A stretch of DNA of 64,000 bases. It comes from Hygrophila difformis (Eukaryota > Streptophyta > Magnoliopsida > Lamiales > Acanthaceae). Below, in pieces: positions 22,250 to 34,089 of this stretch; the stretch's first letter is position 1, and every line of letters starts with the position of its first letter. A program made the translations under genes and the position numbers. The DNA lies in the NCBI GenBank assembly GCA_030278955.1, contig JAOANR010000005.1, positions 6,485,785 through 6,549,784 on the forward strand, written 5' to 3'. The notes below the pieces were generated by a model, which saw nothing but the letters and a program-made list of their open reading frames with translations, was not told the DNA's origin and made no database searches.

Positions 22250-22260
22250 CTATAAATATA
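22250..22260 (+). promoter_or_regulatory. TATA box of solo LTR 2
   Basis: CTATAAATATA lies about 1.93 kb inside the LTR in its sense orientation. A leader with repeated AATTAGTGTAG motifs (about 22342 and 22422) follows. Copy at 63670-63680. Confidence 0.7.
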
Positions 22261-23129
22261 ACCTCCCACCCCCTTGAACAGTAACCTAGCTACACTTAGT
22301 TTATTTTTACTGTTCTTGGAGGCACCACTGTGCTCTCCAAAATTAGTGTAGGTAGATAGTTTAATTTTATGCAATGTAGAAATAGACTTTAGCTTAGTTT
22401 TAATTTATTGTTTTGTAATAAATTAGTGTAGCTAGTGTTGACTTTTTATTTTTCCAGTTTATATTTCTGTACTTTTGGGTTTGAAACACTTAAGCAATGG
22501 GTGTGTTTAAACAATTTTTGGTTTTTGATGTTATTTAAGAAAATGTTCCACCAAAAATTTGTTATGGATCATTTCCATAATATTTATTGCTTTATTTTTG
22601 CATTTTTGGTCACTTGACCATTTTTATTATTTTTTAGTTAGGTTTAATGCTTTATTTAGATTTAATAAAAATGCATAAACACTTTATGTTATCCTTTGAT
22701 AGATCTAGTGTAGGTTTTATTATATTTTTTAGATTGGTTTGTTAGCATAGTTGGAATTGATGTTGTTACTGTTGCTAGTTTCTTTTATTATTTATATTTA
22801 GTATCATGTTCTTGTCTAGTTTTAGTATAGTGTCCTGCTTTGTTTGGTGTTAGGTAGTTTAGTTTTGATGAGTGTCCTGTCTTGTTTTATTTTTATTAAT
22901 TTACTTTAGTTTTCATTTTAGTACACTAGATCTTAAATTGGATGATATTTGAGTGTTTATGCATATTTATTTAAAAATTGCATTTCCTATATTGTATTGC
23001 ATCACATTGTAACCCCACGGGTTGCAATGTAAATTTCCCGTTGTGATCCCACGGATCACAACGCACTCCCCCGCAATGCAATATTAGGCGTTATGCTGCC
23101 AAATTTTTTTAAAAATTTTTAAAACCCTT

Positions 23130-23550
23130 CTGTCGCGAAACCCCTGTCGCGGACCCATGGTCCGCGACACACTCTTGGTCTCGCGACTGGGAGCCCAAAA
23201 TACTTAGAATATTTTGTTAGATCATGCCAGTCGCTAGACTCCTGTCGCGGGACCATGTCTCGCGCCACAATCCAAGTCTAGCGACTGGGTCTCCATGACT
23301 TAGCAAAAATTCTAAAACTCCACCTGTCGCGAGCCTAGGTTCGCGACACAATTTATGGTCTCGCGACTGGGTCCTCATCTCTTTTAATTTCCAAAAATTC
23401 TGACTTCCAACCCCTGTGTCGCCAGACCCGTGGCGAGAGACCATGTCTCGCGACACAATTTTTGTCTAGCGACACGGAAACCCTGAATTTTCAAAATATC
23501 CCTTTTCTCTTATTACGAAACCCCTGTCGCGGACCCACGGTCCGCGACAG
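23130..23550. repeat. Nested palindrome array in transcribed part of solo LTR 2 (TGTCGCG type)
   Basis: About five units. The first reads CTGTCGCGA, spacer, TGTCGCGGACC/CATGGTCCGCGACA, spacer, TCTCGCGACTG. Others have centres CCTAGG (GTCGCGAGCCTAGGTTCGCGAC) or CCACGG. The organisation matches the GACGCTA arrays, but the arms share no sequence with them. Flanking LTR sequence right of the array (23590-23760) is homologous to 960-1120 in reverse complement, so the position in the LTR is equivalent. Confidence 0.92.
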
Positions 23551-26377
23551 GCTTGGCATCTTTTTGCCAAATTTATATTCTCCATCTCACCCCATTAATT
23601 AATTGAACCTTTATATTAATATTTTGAGGTTGAAATCCAATGATCTCAACCCATGATTAATTTGATATAAAGAATTTTGTTCAATTCCATTAAAAGATTT
23701 TTCTACAAAAATTTAACTCTAATGATCTAAGTATATAATCCGGACTGTAATTAATTAATTAATTATGGAATGAGTGATTATTTAGACATAAAGAGTAATT
23801 ATGGATTAAATTCCATACCCTTGCATGAGAAACCAATGTCTCTCATACAAGATGGCCCAAAAATATTTTCTTTTATTTATTTTGTCTTTTCCGTGTTGTG
23901 TGAAACAGCTAGTAAGAGATATAACAGACTAATGTTGGCGGGTATTCCCACACGGATAAACTAGCTCGTAGTCTGTATATTAATTACTAGATGTTATTTT
24001 GCATGGTCCGGATAGTGGTCGGTGGAAGCATTGGCGGTTCGTCCATCCGGGATTATAATAGCTGCTCAGCTGACACCTATCCGGATACAGTTTCTATTTA
24101 TTTTATCTTAATTTCAAACCCGAATTTTGAGCTGTGTTACTATCAAATTGTGTCGATCAGCACTGTTTGAATAGTATCACAGTAAGAAAACATGTAGGTT
24201 TTTCTCTCATTTCACAGATAGTAGAAGTCTTGATGACAGCGATCACTGTCGTTTCAGGTCTTCTGCTATCTAAAATCATTCCACCCAAATGAGAGGGAAA
24301 TTGGATAGCAGATGTTTGCAGTCCACCCAATCGTTTTGCCATCTTTTTAGCCAAATAAATTCTTCTCATCTCCGGCTATTTCATCTCTGTGTATCAACTT
24401 CTGTGTAGACCCACCTTATATTTTGGGTTATTGAATTTTACACTTCTCTATAAATTTATGCATGATAATATTATGTAAATATTGTGGTCATATTATTTTG
24501 GGATCTTTCCCTTGGACATAGAAGTCTAGATTTTAATCAGACGTCTCACAATAAATTTCCAACAAGAATTCCTTTATAAAATCCGGATCTGAGTAAGGGA
24601 TAAATTCCACAGTTATGACTAATTCATATCCGACTGGGGGTTGATTTTGGGAAATTAGAAGCAGAGTTAGCGATTAGGTCTCACCTAGACTGAAAGGGTC
24701 TGTGTTCTTATTGAGAGTCTAGTACCTGTTTAGGGAATGATTTTCAAAGATTTATTATTTTCCAAAATTGCTGTGTGTTGGGAATCTGATATTAAATGTT
24801 GCACTGAGATGGGGTCCACTTGGACTAAAATACGGTGTGATAGTTAATACTAGAAGAACAACATTCGGGCCTTGGTTATTTTCTGAGATAGGGTTGAGTT
24901 CCTTTCAACTGCTATCCTCTTCTGCCAGAGCCTATTTTTGAGTCCTGAGTGAGTGCATCCGGAACGAACTAATTTATTAGTTCGTTTCATTAGTTTGTAT
25001 CTCATAACCACCCGACGGGAAGTGAACACTGCGAGCGGTTCACCGAGAATAGGGAATTCTTGATCCACATCCGGTCATTCTGACCGGGGGCTTTCTTTTA
25101 CTACCAGGGTCAGACTTTCAAAAACCTCCGAGTGATAGGATTTTAAATGCTTTCTTTACCGCTTTCTTTTGATTGCTTTCTTTAGAGGTCACTCGGTTGT
25201 ATTGAGAGTTGCGTAACTGCTACTAGAACTGAGAGTTAAGGGATAGTTCAGGGCTTGATTAGAATCTTTGGGTGTGACATGGGGGAATGATAACGGTACT
25301 TGACACTTCAATAAATGATTTGTCAGGTGTTGTTTGTCCACCACAGATGAATGATATGCCTCAGCGTGGCCATGTGAGGGCAGTTGTGAGTCTGTGGTAT
25401 CTTAGAATTTGTTTTCTTAAGAGCATGTAAACTCTTACTGTAAGTACCTGTCTGTTAAAGGGAACATGGTATAGAGAGCATGAGAGTTAGCTAACTGAAT
25501 GGATTATCCCAAGCTAAGATCTGTGTAACAAAATTGAAGTTTAATTGTGTTTCATCTGAATCTTGTCCAATCTTTATTATTTTCTTCCTGTCCCTTCTGT
25601 CTCATTTTAAATCTGCTTTCTTAGAATAATCTTAACCGCTTTCTTAGAATCATTTTATGGCTTTCTTAGATTAAATTTAATTCGCTTCCTAGAATAATTT
25701 TATCTGCTTTATTTTAATTGCTTTCATAACTTAGTTCAAATTATGTCAAGTAGATGTTAGTTTAAAACACAAACTTGAATCGAGTGACCGAGTGGAAAAT
25801 CTTAGTAAACGACGTGGGCCCTGCTTCCATCGCACATCCTCCAGTGAACGATCCGGGTACTTACTATAAATACTGCAATTTTTGACTCCGTGCGCTTTCG
25901 GGGGCACAGTTTCTTAACACGAGTAAATAAAAACGTGACAACCTATAAATATATCCCTAATCCCAACTCCGCCTTCATAAATTGGTTTCATTAAATAAAA
26001 TTGAAAACCGGGGATTATTGATTTTTCAGAAAATGCTCATATAGTGGGAATGTATTTCATGGCAAGGATCTTCATGACATAAAACTATGATAAGTTTCAT
26101 GATGCCAAACGTCGGGGATCTTCAGTGTGACAGACTGAGGGTCAAGATTGAATTATCTATCCCGGATGCACCGTGAAAATTGTCAAAAGTTTCATGACAG
26201 GGGAGGACCACAGCGCCGTTTGAAATCAAAGCACCCCACATGAGTAATAAAAAGTGGAATATATCCTTAAACCCCTTTCCCGTGAATCATAATTTCTTTC
26301 ATTTAATAAAATTCAATCCTGATATATTTTATTGAAAAATAATCGTGTTAGTGAAATTTGTCAAAAGTTTCAACGAC

Positions 26378-28793
26378 CCCAGAGTTTCTTTTGAAGATTG
26401 ACTTGGAAAAGGCCTATGATAATGTTAATTGGGATTTTCTTGAAGAATGTCTCACTGATATAGCATTGCCTGGGTCAATTATCCGTATTATTATATTTTG
26501 TGTCCGCTCTCCGGTCTATTCTCTCATATGGAATAGCGAAGCTCTTCCACCCTTTTCTTCAGGGAAGGGGCTTCGGCAAGGGGATCAACTATCCCCATAC
26601 TTGTTCATCATTGTAATGGAACGGTTGTCTCGAACCATTCTCGCTAAAGTCCAAGAGGGCACTTGGACGCCAATCACACTTGTAAGGGGAGCCGAGCCGC
26701 TTTCTCATCTTATGTATGCGGACGATCTTTTACTCTCTTTTACAGGGCATCGATTGAGAGCGCGCAGTGCATGGATGTTATTCTGTCGAGCTTTGCCAGA
26801 CAAGTGGGTCTCAAAATTTATGATAGGAAATCTATTGCCTATGCTTCGAAATCAGTTTCTCCTGATCGCTGCCTTGAGCTCTCTTCAATCCTAAACATTG
26901 AATTTGCTCCATCATTGGAGAAATACATGGGATTCCCCATATATCATGGGCGGTGTCTCGGTCACATTTTTCCTTCCTGGTGGATAAGATTCGTAGAACC
27001 TTGGGCACATGGAAGCGTGGCTTGCTAAATAAGGCCGCACGCACAACTTTGGCAAAGGCTGTCTTGGCCGCCATCTCTACGTACTTCATGCAATGTGCAT
27101 AGCTGCCTACTTCTATCTGTGATGAGGTGGATCGCCATGTAAGGAATTTTATTTAGAAGAACACTAGCGGACATGGGCTCCATTTGGTTCGATGGGAGAC
27201 AATTGCGACTTCACGAAAAATGCTCGGGCTTGGTATTCGTGCGTGTCGAGATACGAATATTGCAATGCTTGGAAAACCTCTTATGGATTTTTGTTCTCTT
27301 ACTGGTAACCCATGGGTGAAGCTCATGAGTGCTAAATATCGTTTATGGAAGGGGGCTCTTGTTAATCGTGTGGGTGCCTCGGCTTTCAATAGGGCATTTT
27401 TGAAGGTGATGCCTTTCCTAGCTGATGGACTACTTATTAGACTTGGGAAGGGAAGTTGCAATTTCTGGTTTGACCCTTAGCTCAACCAGGCACAATTTGG
27501 ATAGGATGTTCCCTATGTCCATGTGGTGGATATGGAGTTAACTATGAATGATGTCTATAATAATGGTGATTGGAATTGGCACTCCCTTTACACTATGATG
27601 CCCGATCATGTGAAGGATGAAGTTATGCATTCTGGTCCCCTTGTTCTTCACCCATCTGTGGATGATGCTTGGCGTTGGGACGGAGCTCCCGATGGGGAAT
27701 ATTCGGTCAGCTCAGGATATTATTAGATATTAACTCAAAGAGGACTGACTGCTAATATTCATAGAGCCTGGCCTTGAAGATCAAGGCTCCGGAGAAAATC
27801 CAGTTTCTTGTATGGTTAATGATCCATGATTCATTACCTACAAATGCTATGAGGCACTCCCGTCGCGTCGCCCCATCGCCCCTGTGTGCTATCTGTTCGC
27901 ACGAGCCGTAGAACATTCGACATTTGTTCTTTACCTGTCCATGGACGGTGGCTTGCTGGAGGTTTTTTGGAATTACAGCTTCATCCCTTTGGCTGGATAC
28001 AGGTGATATGATTGATGTTGATCTTATGCGCATATGTCGAAATTGGACAAGCTTTCATTCGGCCATGCTTTGGACTATATGGAAACAACGAAATGCCAAA
28101 TGCTTCAAGGGCGAGGATGTTAGTATTCAGCGCACTGTTTGGAGCGTACGACAGCTAGGAGAATGATTCTGTCATGCCTTTGCCGACAAGATCAAGGTCG
28201 CCACCCCTAGGTTGGTTTGTTGGAATCCTATTCATTGTCCGGGTACGTTCTTGCATATAGACGGAAGTTCACTTGGAATTCCGGGAGCGGCGAGATTTGA
28301 AGAAGTTATTCGCACTGAAGATGGTAGTTGGATCGATGGTTTCTCTGGTTCGGTGGGCGTGGCCACGAATATTGTGGCGGAATTGCATGGGATTCTCAAT
28401 GGTATTAAACGTCTTGTGGCATTGGGTGTTGACAAAGCGTTGTGCTTGATTCACAAAGGTACTTCAGAAGGTCATTGGCTCTAGCCTCTGGTCTTGTCTA
28501 TTTCGGACATCCTTCTCCAACATCTGGACTTTCGGTGGTTCCACATTTTGCGAGAAGGTAATGCAGTGGCAGATTCTTTGGCCAAGCGTGGTGCACACTC
28601 GGATGATTTCTTTACGTTTTGGGCTTATCCCCCGGATGAGGTGCTGCCCTTCCTTTCTGCGGATTTGATGGGCACCTAGTTTCTTCATGATTGAGTTCAT
28701 TGTATTTTCTTCCCCCTCCCCTCTTTTGCTTTTGCGTTTTTTTCTTTTTTTTTGCCGACGTTTTTCGCAACATCCCTGGTTATCCAAAAAAAA
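26378..28793 (+). mobile_element. LINE part 3: reverse transcriptase core, zf-RVT, RNase H-like domain and poly(A) end
   Basis: RT motifs run in order: LLKIDLEKAYDNVNW, the GLRQGDQLSPYLF block, then YADD at 26715-26726 (catalytic aspartates present). A frameshift near 26745 moves to another frame (ASIESAQCMDVILSSFARQV), and further shifts and stops follow. The thumb/connector (KYMGFPIYHGR, LVRWETIATSRKMLGLGIRA) precedes a zf-RVT domain at about 27765-27945 (APEKIQFLVWL, HLFFTCPWTVACW). The RNase H-like part at 28240-28640 contains HIDGSSLGIPGAARFE and ILREGNAVADSLAKRG. Poly(A) at 28785-28793 marks the 3' end. Several lesions make it inactive. Remaining LINE length without insertions is about 4.1 kb. 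Confidence 0.92.
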
Positions 28794-29384
28794 TATAGTA
28801 CAGCCACATGAAATAAATCTCTAATATACTCTACTTTACATGTTAACCAGTCCCATCTAAAATATTCTTAGTAAAATTTAAAGAATTTTTAATTATTTTA
28901 GAGGAAAAAAAGTAATATTGATGTATAAGTAGATTCGGTGGGCAGATGCTCAAAACTTAAACCCTTTTTCAATAACTATAGGTTCATAATCACTGAAGTC
29001 CATGGTGATGGGCTTTAATTTTCTCTCTTTACTTCATATGTTTCAACTAACTTGTTTTGTTTGATTTATACACACAATTTCATATATTTTTTAAATCGTT
29101 AATATTCTCATAATATATACAACTAAAAAATTAGTAAAATGAAGTATATTCCAAAACTATATGATTAGACAAATCTAATAAGACCCAACTCGACTATTTT
29201 TTTCCCAAATATATTTTGCAATACAATTGAGCCAAAGTTGAATAATGAACAGTATTAAAAAGTTAAACCAGACAACGTTGCTGAGACGGAGGGAGTATTT
29301 TATTGGCAACATATTTTCTTTTAAAAAAATATGTGAAAAGCAATACAATTAATAATTAGTTGTGAAAAAACTTGTAAATACAAA
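28794..29384. other. AT-rich spacer with the end of a Stowaway-like MITE
   Basis: GAGACGGAGGGAGTA near 29282-29296 matches a Stowaway-type terminus (reverse of TACTCCCTCCGT). I could not place the other end. Nothing else is recognised here. Confidence 0.4.
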
Positions 29385-29648
29385 GGGCCGTTTAGGAATT
29401 AGTTGTTAGTTGTTAACTGATTATATGAGTAATTTGAGTAATAAATTAGTTAAAATTAGTTGTTTGACAGTTTTTGAGACAAATTTTTTTGCCTAGAATA
29501 AACTAATTTCAAAATGCTGCTATTTGCAGTATTTCGAAAAGAGTTGGTTGAACACTATTTTAAATTATTTTTATCTTTTAAATAAGCTAATTTATCTAAA
29601 ATTGACTAAAATAAGCTAATTTCATTTAGCTTATTGGCAAACAAGGCC
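29385..29648. mobile_element. hAT-like MITE
   Basis: Termini GGGCCGTTTAGGAA and GGCAAACAAGGCC are imperfect inverted repeats of the GGCC.TGTTTGG class common in plant non-autonomous hAT elements. The interior is AT-rich and non-coding. No clear target duplication was seen. Confidence 0.55.
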
Positions 29649-30007
29649 AAAAAGAATATGTGGTACCTAATGGAATTTATCCTTGGACTTGCCTAGGTGA
29701 ACTTCATTGTTTATTGTTTAAGTACATTAAAATACACACACTTTTGTTGACACTAAAGTTGTTAAACGAGACAATCGAGTATGTCTATGTAATATTTGTG
29801 CTCCTTTATTCATTGATGAGTATAAAAATAAGCTTGAGTTTAGCTCGTAAAACTTAACAAACGAACGCCAAGTTAAACTCAAGTTCAAAATTAACTATTA
29901 AAATCAAAATTTTAAGTTTGAAGGTGAACCAAAGCTTATTTTATGAATTCGTTAAACACTTTAATACATACTTATAGAAAAATTTACAAATATCCCATTA
30001 AATTATA

Positions 30008-30247
30008 CTCCCTCCGTTTTTTTTTTTGAAGTATTACGTTTTGATTTCTATTTTTATTATAGTTATAGAAGATAAAATATAGCCAAAGTGAGATCTTGTT
30101 GAATTCGTCTTATCTTGTAGTTTTCAAAAATATCAAACTTTTAGAATTTTTACTTGTACCAAATTTCAGTTATTAATCGTTGAAAATGTGCATTGGCATA
30201 CGTGCAAATGAGAAGTGTAAGATTTTAAAAAAAAAAAACAGAGGAAG
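30008..30247. mobile_element. Stowaway-like MITE
   Basis: Left end CTCCCTCCGT and right end ACAGAGGAAG are inverted repeats (8 of 10), flanked by TA on both sides. This is the terminus and target site of the Stowaway (Tc1/mariner) class. Confidence 0.75.
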
Positions 30248-30324
30248 TATATAATTAAAAATTATAAAAACTTTAGAACCTAACGAGCAGAGCCAAATGG
30301 ACTTATTTATTTTTCAAGTACTAA

Positions 30325-30994
30325 GGGTCCGTTTGGATGACATTTTGAAAATAACATAAGCCAAAAGTAATACCACTTGTAGAAGCCAAAAGCAGAAGTA
30401 TGTAATTTTTATATTTTGATAAAGAAAATTAGGTGAAAACCATAGTATCCCTAGGCGTCATTGGACCAGGACTAGTCACTCGAGGATCGGGTGGGCATTG
30501 AAGAATTGTCTCACCAAAACAATATTTTGATAAAAAAATTTGAAAAACAGTTTTTTTTTTTTTTTTTTCAATGTGTGTTTGAATGTGTAAAAGTAAAATG
30601 TACTTTTGAAATATGCAAATTACCAAAAATGACATTGTTACTTGTTTATATTTTAATAGTATACTTCTTCATTTTATTTTTATACAAATATAAATATTAA
30701 ATATCTTTATATACATAAATATAGACACATCTATATAAATAACTAGTGAGATATTTTAACTTTTTAACATTTTACAAGGTGGTTTTTGGCTTCTACTTTT
30801 TTTAGAAGTATTCCCTGTGTTGCTTCTTCCAAAATCATTTTTTTCCCTTTTTCAATGTGCTTTTATTTTTTTTATTTTTTTTCTTAAAAAAAGCTCAACA
30901 ACCAAAAGCTCGAATAAATACATCTTTTCTATTAAAAGTATTTTTTGCCAAAAACACTATCCATAAGCTCTTCCAATAGCTCATCCAAGGGGCC
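30325..30994. mobile_element. hAT-like MITE with long AT-rich interior
   Basis: Ends GGGTCCGTTTGGATGA and TCATCCAAGGGGCC form inverted repeats. Subterminal AAAAGC/GCTTTT motifs are repeated on both sides. No coding capacity. Confidence 0.6.
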
Positions 30995-31888
30995 TAAAAT
31001 ATGTCTAATTTTTGTGATTTTGTCTATAATTTATATCATAATGTATTAATTATTGATGGGTAAAAATATAAATCCGCCTCGGTGAGATTGTGTGTCATGC
31101 ATTTAGTGGTGATTGGGTAATTTTTATTACATCTGTATTTTAAGGAATGCAACATTTGCCATTAACACACATCTCGATACACATTTTCAACGATCAATAA
31201 TTTAAATTATTTACAATTAAAAATTATATAAAAATTAATATTCTAAAATTATAAGTTTAGATGAATCTATCAATATTTTATTTGAGTATATTTTTCTTTC
31301 ATACCTATAATAATAAACATTTGAGACAAAATTAAACTGTAAGTAGTACGCAGAATAGTATGGTGCAATTTCATAAATATCGAGGGAAGATGTTATTTTG
31401 TAACCGGGTGGCGCACATTCTGTAATTCTCAGGTTCGAACATTTGTGTATGTAGAATTCTACTTGAGAGAGACAGTCAGACAACCCTTTTAACCCACCAA
31501 ATCTTCGAATGATTAATTTTGGGCCCAATGTGACATAAAGATACCCGGTATACGCCAAAAAATTTAGAAAGTATTAAATTTTACAGAATGGGAAGTCTGT
31601 CTTAGTCATGGTCATGATGCTGAGAATTGATGAAAGTATTGAATTTATGTACATTATTTCTCATCCAATCATAAAATTATTTTTATATTATTTACGTAAT
31701 AGTTAATTAATTTTATTTAATCATCAATATTTATTTTCTTTTTTTATTATAAAAATAAATTTTAAAAACTAAATTATAAAAAATAATTAAATCAAAATTA
31801 ATATATAACAAATATAAATTAATATTTATTACTCATCCAATCATAATGCCACTTGACATTGTATGATTGGATGCCTTCCAATGACCTT
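30995..31888. other. AT-rich intergenic DNA
   Basis: No gene recognised. 31165-31260 resembles the interior of the Stowaway-like elements (ACATTTTCAACGATCAATAA) and may be a MITE remnant. Confidence 0.4.
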
Positions 31889-32002
31889 GAGGTTGGCCAC
31901 CTAACCAAAGTCATGTCGTTTATTTCATTTTTGATTTATTTTTATGAGGTTGGCCACCTAACCAAAGTCATGTCGTTTATTTTATTTTTGATTTATTTTT
32001 AT
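31889..32002 (+). repeat. Two tandem copies of a 57-bp unit
   Basis: GAGGTTGGCCACCTAACCAA begins at 31889 and at 31946; the units differ at about one base. The unit length is a multiple of three, which extends a chance open frame. Confidence 0.93.
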
Positions 32003-32145
32003 TATGTTTTTGTTTGTCTTGTAGATGACCTACTTGGGTCATTGATGGTAGTCTTAAAGTTCAAATCTTAATGTACGAATTTCAGATCTTAAGTAATCCA
32101 ATTTTCCGAATATGCCAAATTGGATTCGATCCGATTGGATACACC

Positions 32146-32845
32146 TAGGGGTGGGCAAATGGGGCGGGTTAGTCGGGTACCCGACCCGAACCCGAAAATA
32201 GTGGATCGGGTTGGGTATCCGAACCCGAAAAAAACCCGAAGTCGGGTACCCGAACCCGAAGTTAGTAGCTCGGGGTCGGGTATCGTATTTTATAAATGAA
32301 CCCGAATTTCCCGATCGGGTAACAAGATTGGATGCCTATCTTTTTTTTTAAAAAAAAAGATTTTATTTTATTTATTAAAAAATGTCTATCTTTTTTTTAA
32401 AAAAAATTCCCCACAATTTAGAGAGTATTTATTTTTTAGTATTTCTAATTACATAACTTTATGCAAATCAAAAGGGTAAAACCTCAATCCCTATTTTTTC
32501 GAAATATTATTAGTCAATTCTTGTCTTTTATTCGTTAATGAATGAGTATATTCTCATTCTTATTAATTTGTAGATTGTAAATCATGATGGTGGTTATTGA
32601 ATTTTATCAAAGTTTCTTTAATAATTTATTTTTTTTAAAAAAAAAGGTTTTTTTTTTTTTTTTTAATTTTTTAGAAAAAAGAGTGGGTACCCGAAAGTGG
32701 GTACCCGACCCGATCGGGTACCCGACATGTCGGGTACCCACCAATGTCGGGTAATGGGCGGGTAATTTATTTTTCTACCCGAACCCGATTAACCCGAACC
32801 CGACTAATCCCGAACCCACCAAACCCGACCCGACGCCCACCCCTA
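32146..32845. mobile_element. Non-autonomous hAT-type element rich in GGGTACCCG/ACCCGAACCCG repeats
   Basis: Termini TAGGGGTGGGC and GCCCACCCCTA are perfect inverted repeats. Flanks GATACACC (32138-32145) and GATACCAC (32846-32853) are near-matching 8-bp target duplications. Both inner sides carry many GTCGGGTACCCGAACCCG-type words in inverted arrangement around an AT-rich core. This is a known kind of plant interspersed repeat. Confidence 0.75.
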
Positions 32846-33045
32846 GATACCACCACCTACCTACTCCCACTCCCACATTTCAAATTCAGACACTTCCAAC
32901 ACGTTATTAAGCCCACTATAATAAAGAGCAGCCCAATGTAAACAATGATCAATTCTTACCATGTTGTTTGGTTAGAGTAAGGATCGAATATCCTTATAAG
33001 ATAGAGGATTGAGATTGACCATTATATAAGAAATGGTATTAAATA
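32846..33045. other. Short spacer, nothing recognised
   Basis: Unremarkable sequence between the hAT-like and the Stowaway-like elements. Confidence 0.4.
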
Positions 33046-33046
33046 A

Positions 33047-33306
33047 TTCATCTGTCTCATAATGTTTTTTTTTTTAAATGAACACAACGCAATTTAATTC
33101 ATATTTTAAACCATTAATAACTTAAATTATGTATACGTAAAAATTCTAAAAGCTCGATATTTAAAAATTACACGACGAGCTGAATCCAACAAGATTCCAC
33201 TTGACTATATTTTAACTTGTATAACTATGATAAAACATTAAGTGAAAGTTTGTGTGCGAATAGTAACACATTATCAAATGTATACAATAATATGAGACGG
33301 ATAAAG
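33047..33306. mobile_element. Stowaway-like MITE
   Basis: Inverted ends TTCATCTGTCTCATA and TATGAGACGGATAAA. The interior is related in reverse orientation to the MITE at 30008-30247 (CAACAAGATTCCACTTGACT against its reverse complement). Confidence 0.7.
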
Positions 33307-33387
33307 TATATATTTTTTATATATTTTTTATTTTTATATAATTTGAGATAATATATTTCGCCTATGCATACTGATACATGTTAATTG

Positions 33388-34088
33388 TGTTATCACTATT
33401 TGAACTAGAACTCGATCTCGTATCGTTGACGGTGAAATATTGGAAGAACACAACCTCTCTTGATTGATGAATGTTGAAGGAATTACAAAATTGCGAAGGA
33501 AAAATACAGGAAATTAACAAAAGCTGTAAGGAATTGAAGACAGAAAGCAGTAAATAAAGTAAAATTGCAGAAAGCTGTAAAGAGAGTTAAATAAGTAAAA
33601 TGTAGCTTCTTGAGAAGTGTTGGCGATGTTCGCCCTCTTGTGCCACATTGCATTATATAGGTTGGGGAACCTAGGGTTCCTCAGCCCCATGAACGCTCCA
33701 CCCTGATTTTTTTTCCTTTGGTGGTGCCTCGTCCTGATTTGTTTCCTTGGGTGGTGCATCGCCTGGATTTGTTTCCCTTAAATAACGCCTCATGTTGATA
33801 CATTCCTTGCTCATTCTTATTGTATGAGGCCCCTCACCCTACTGATTTGAGGATGCATCCTCTCTTCTCAGTCCTTTCTTGTATGGAGGCCCCATCACCC
33901 TACTATTTGAGGATGCGTCCTTCTCTTTCAGTCCCTTCTTGTATGAGGCCCCTCACCTATGATTTGAGGACTGTGGTCATCTCTTTCAGTCCCTTATCCT
34001 TCCAGATATATCTCTCACGGACTGGGCCGAACAATGAGGACTATAAATGGATGGGCTTAATATATATATTTTTTTTTATGGGTTAACA
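33388..34088 (-). mobile_element. LTR (0.70 kb) of a second LTR retrotransposon
   Basis: Plus-strand ends TGTTATCAC and GGGTTAACA give TG...CA borders with TGTTA/TAACA inverted tips. On the minus strand it starts right after a polypurine tract (34090-34103), so this is the 3' LTR of a minus-strand element whose body extends to the right. A minus-strand TATA-like CTATATAATG is near 33653. Three tandem ~60-bp units lie at 33822-33996. The 5' LTR is not seen and may be lost. Confidence 0.75.
33822..33996 (+). repeat. Three tandem units of about 60 bp within the LTR
   Basis: GTATGAGGCCCCTCACCCTA-like starts at 33822, 33881 and 33941, each followed by ATTTGAGGATG and CTCTTTCAGTCC, with small differences. 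Confidence 0.9.
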
Positions 34089-34089
34089 G

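Larger units (their letters stand above)
1..22580. repeat. First copy of a >22-kb near-identical direct repeat
   Basis: This block is repeated in direct orientation at 37876-64000. Corresponding positions keep constant offsets (37875 at the start, about 41995 after the extra Helitron, 41415 after a 577-bp loss, about 41420 to the end), and differences are mostly single bases or homopolymer and microsatellite length changes. The block contains the LTR element, the LINE and the start of the second solo LTR. It probably extends further right, because the second copy is cut only by the window edge. It may be a segmental duplication or two alleles assembled in tandem. Confidence 0.97.
20319..26372 (+). 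mobile_element. Solo LTR 2 of the giant-LTR family (6.05 kb), opposite orientation
   Basis: It starts TGATAATGGCCAAAATTGAC and ends TGTCAAAAGTTTCA, flanked by ACGAC at 20314-20318 and 26373-26377. Its sense is plus, opposite to solo LTR 1. The U3 edge (20319-20620) and the U5-side half (23580-26372) align with the other LTRs in reverse complement. The middle is distinct: GC-rich U3 block (20975-21480), purine-rich tract (21490-21735), first palindrome array, TATA box at 22250, an AATTAGTGTAG-rich leader, and second array. At 6 kb it is an exceptionally long LTR. Copy begins at 61741 and is cut by the window end. Confidence 0.92.
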
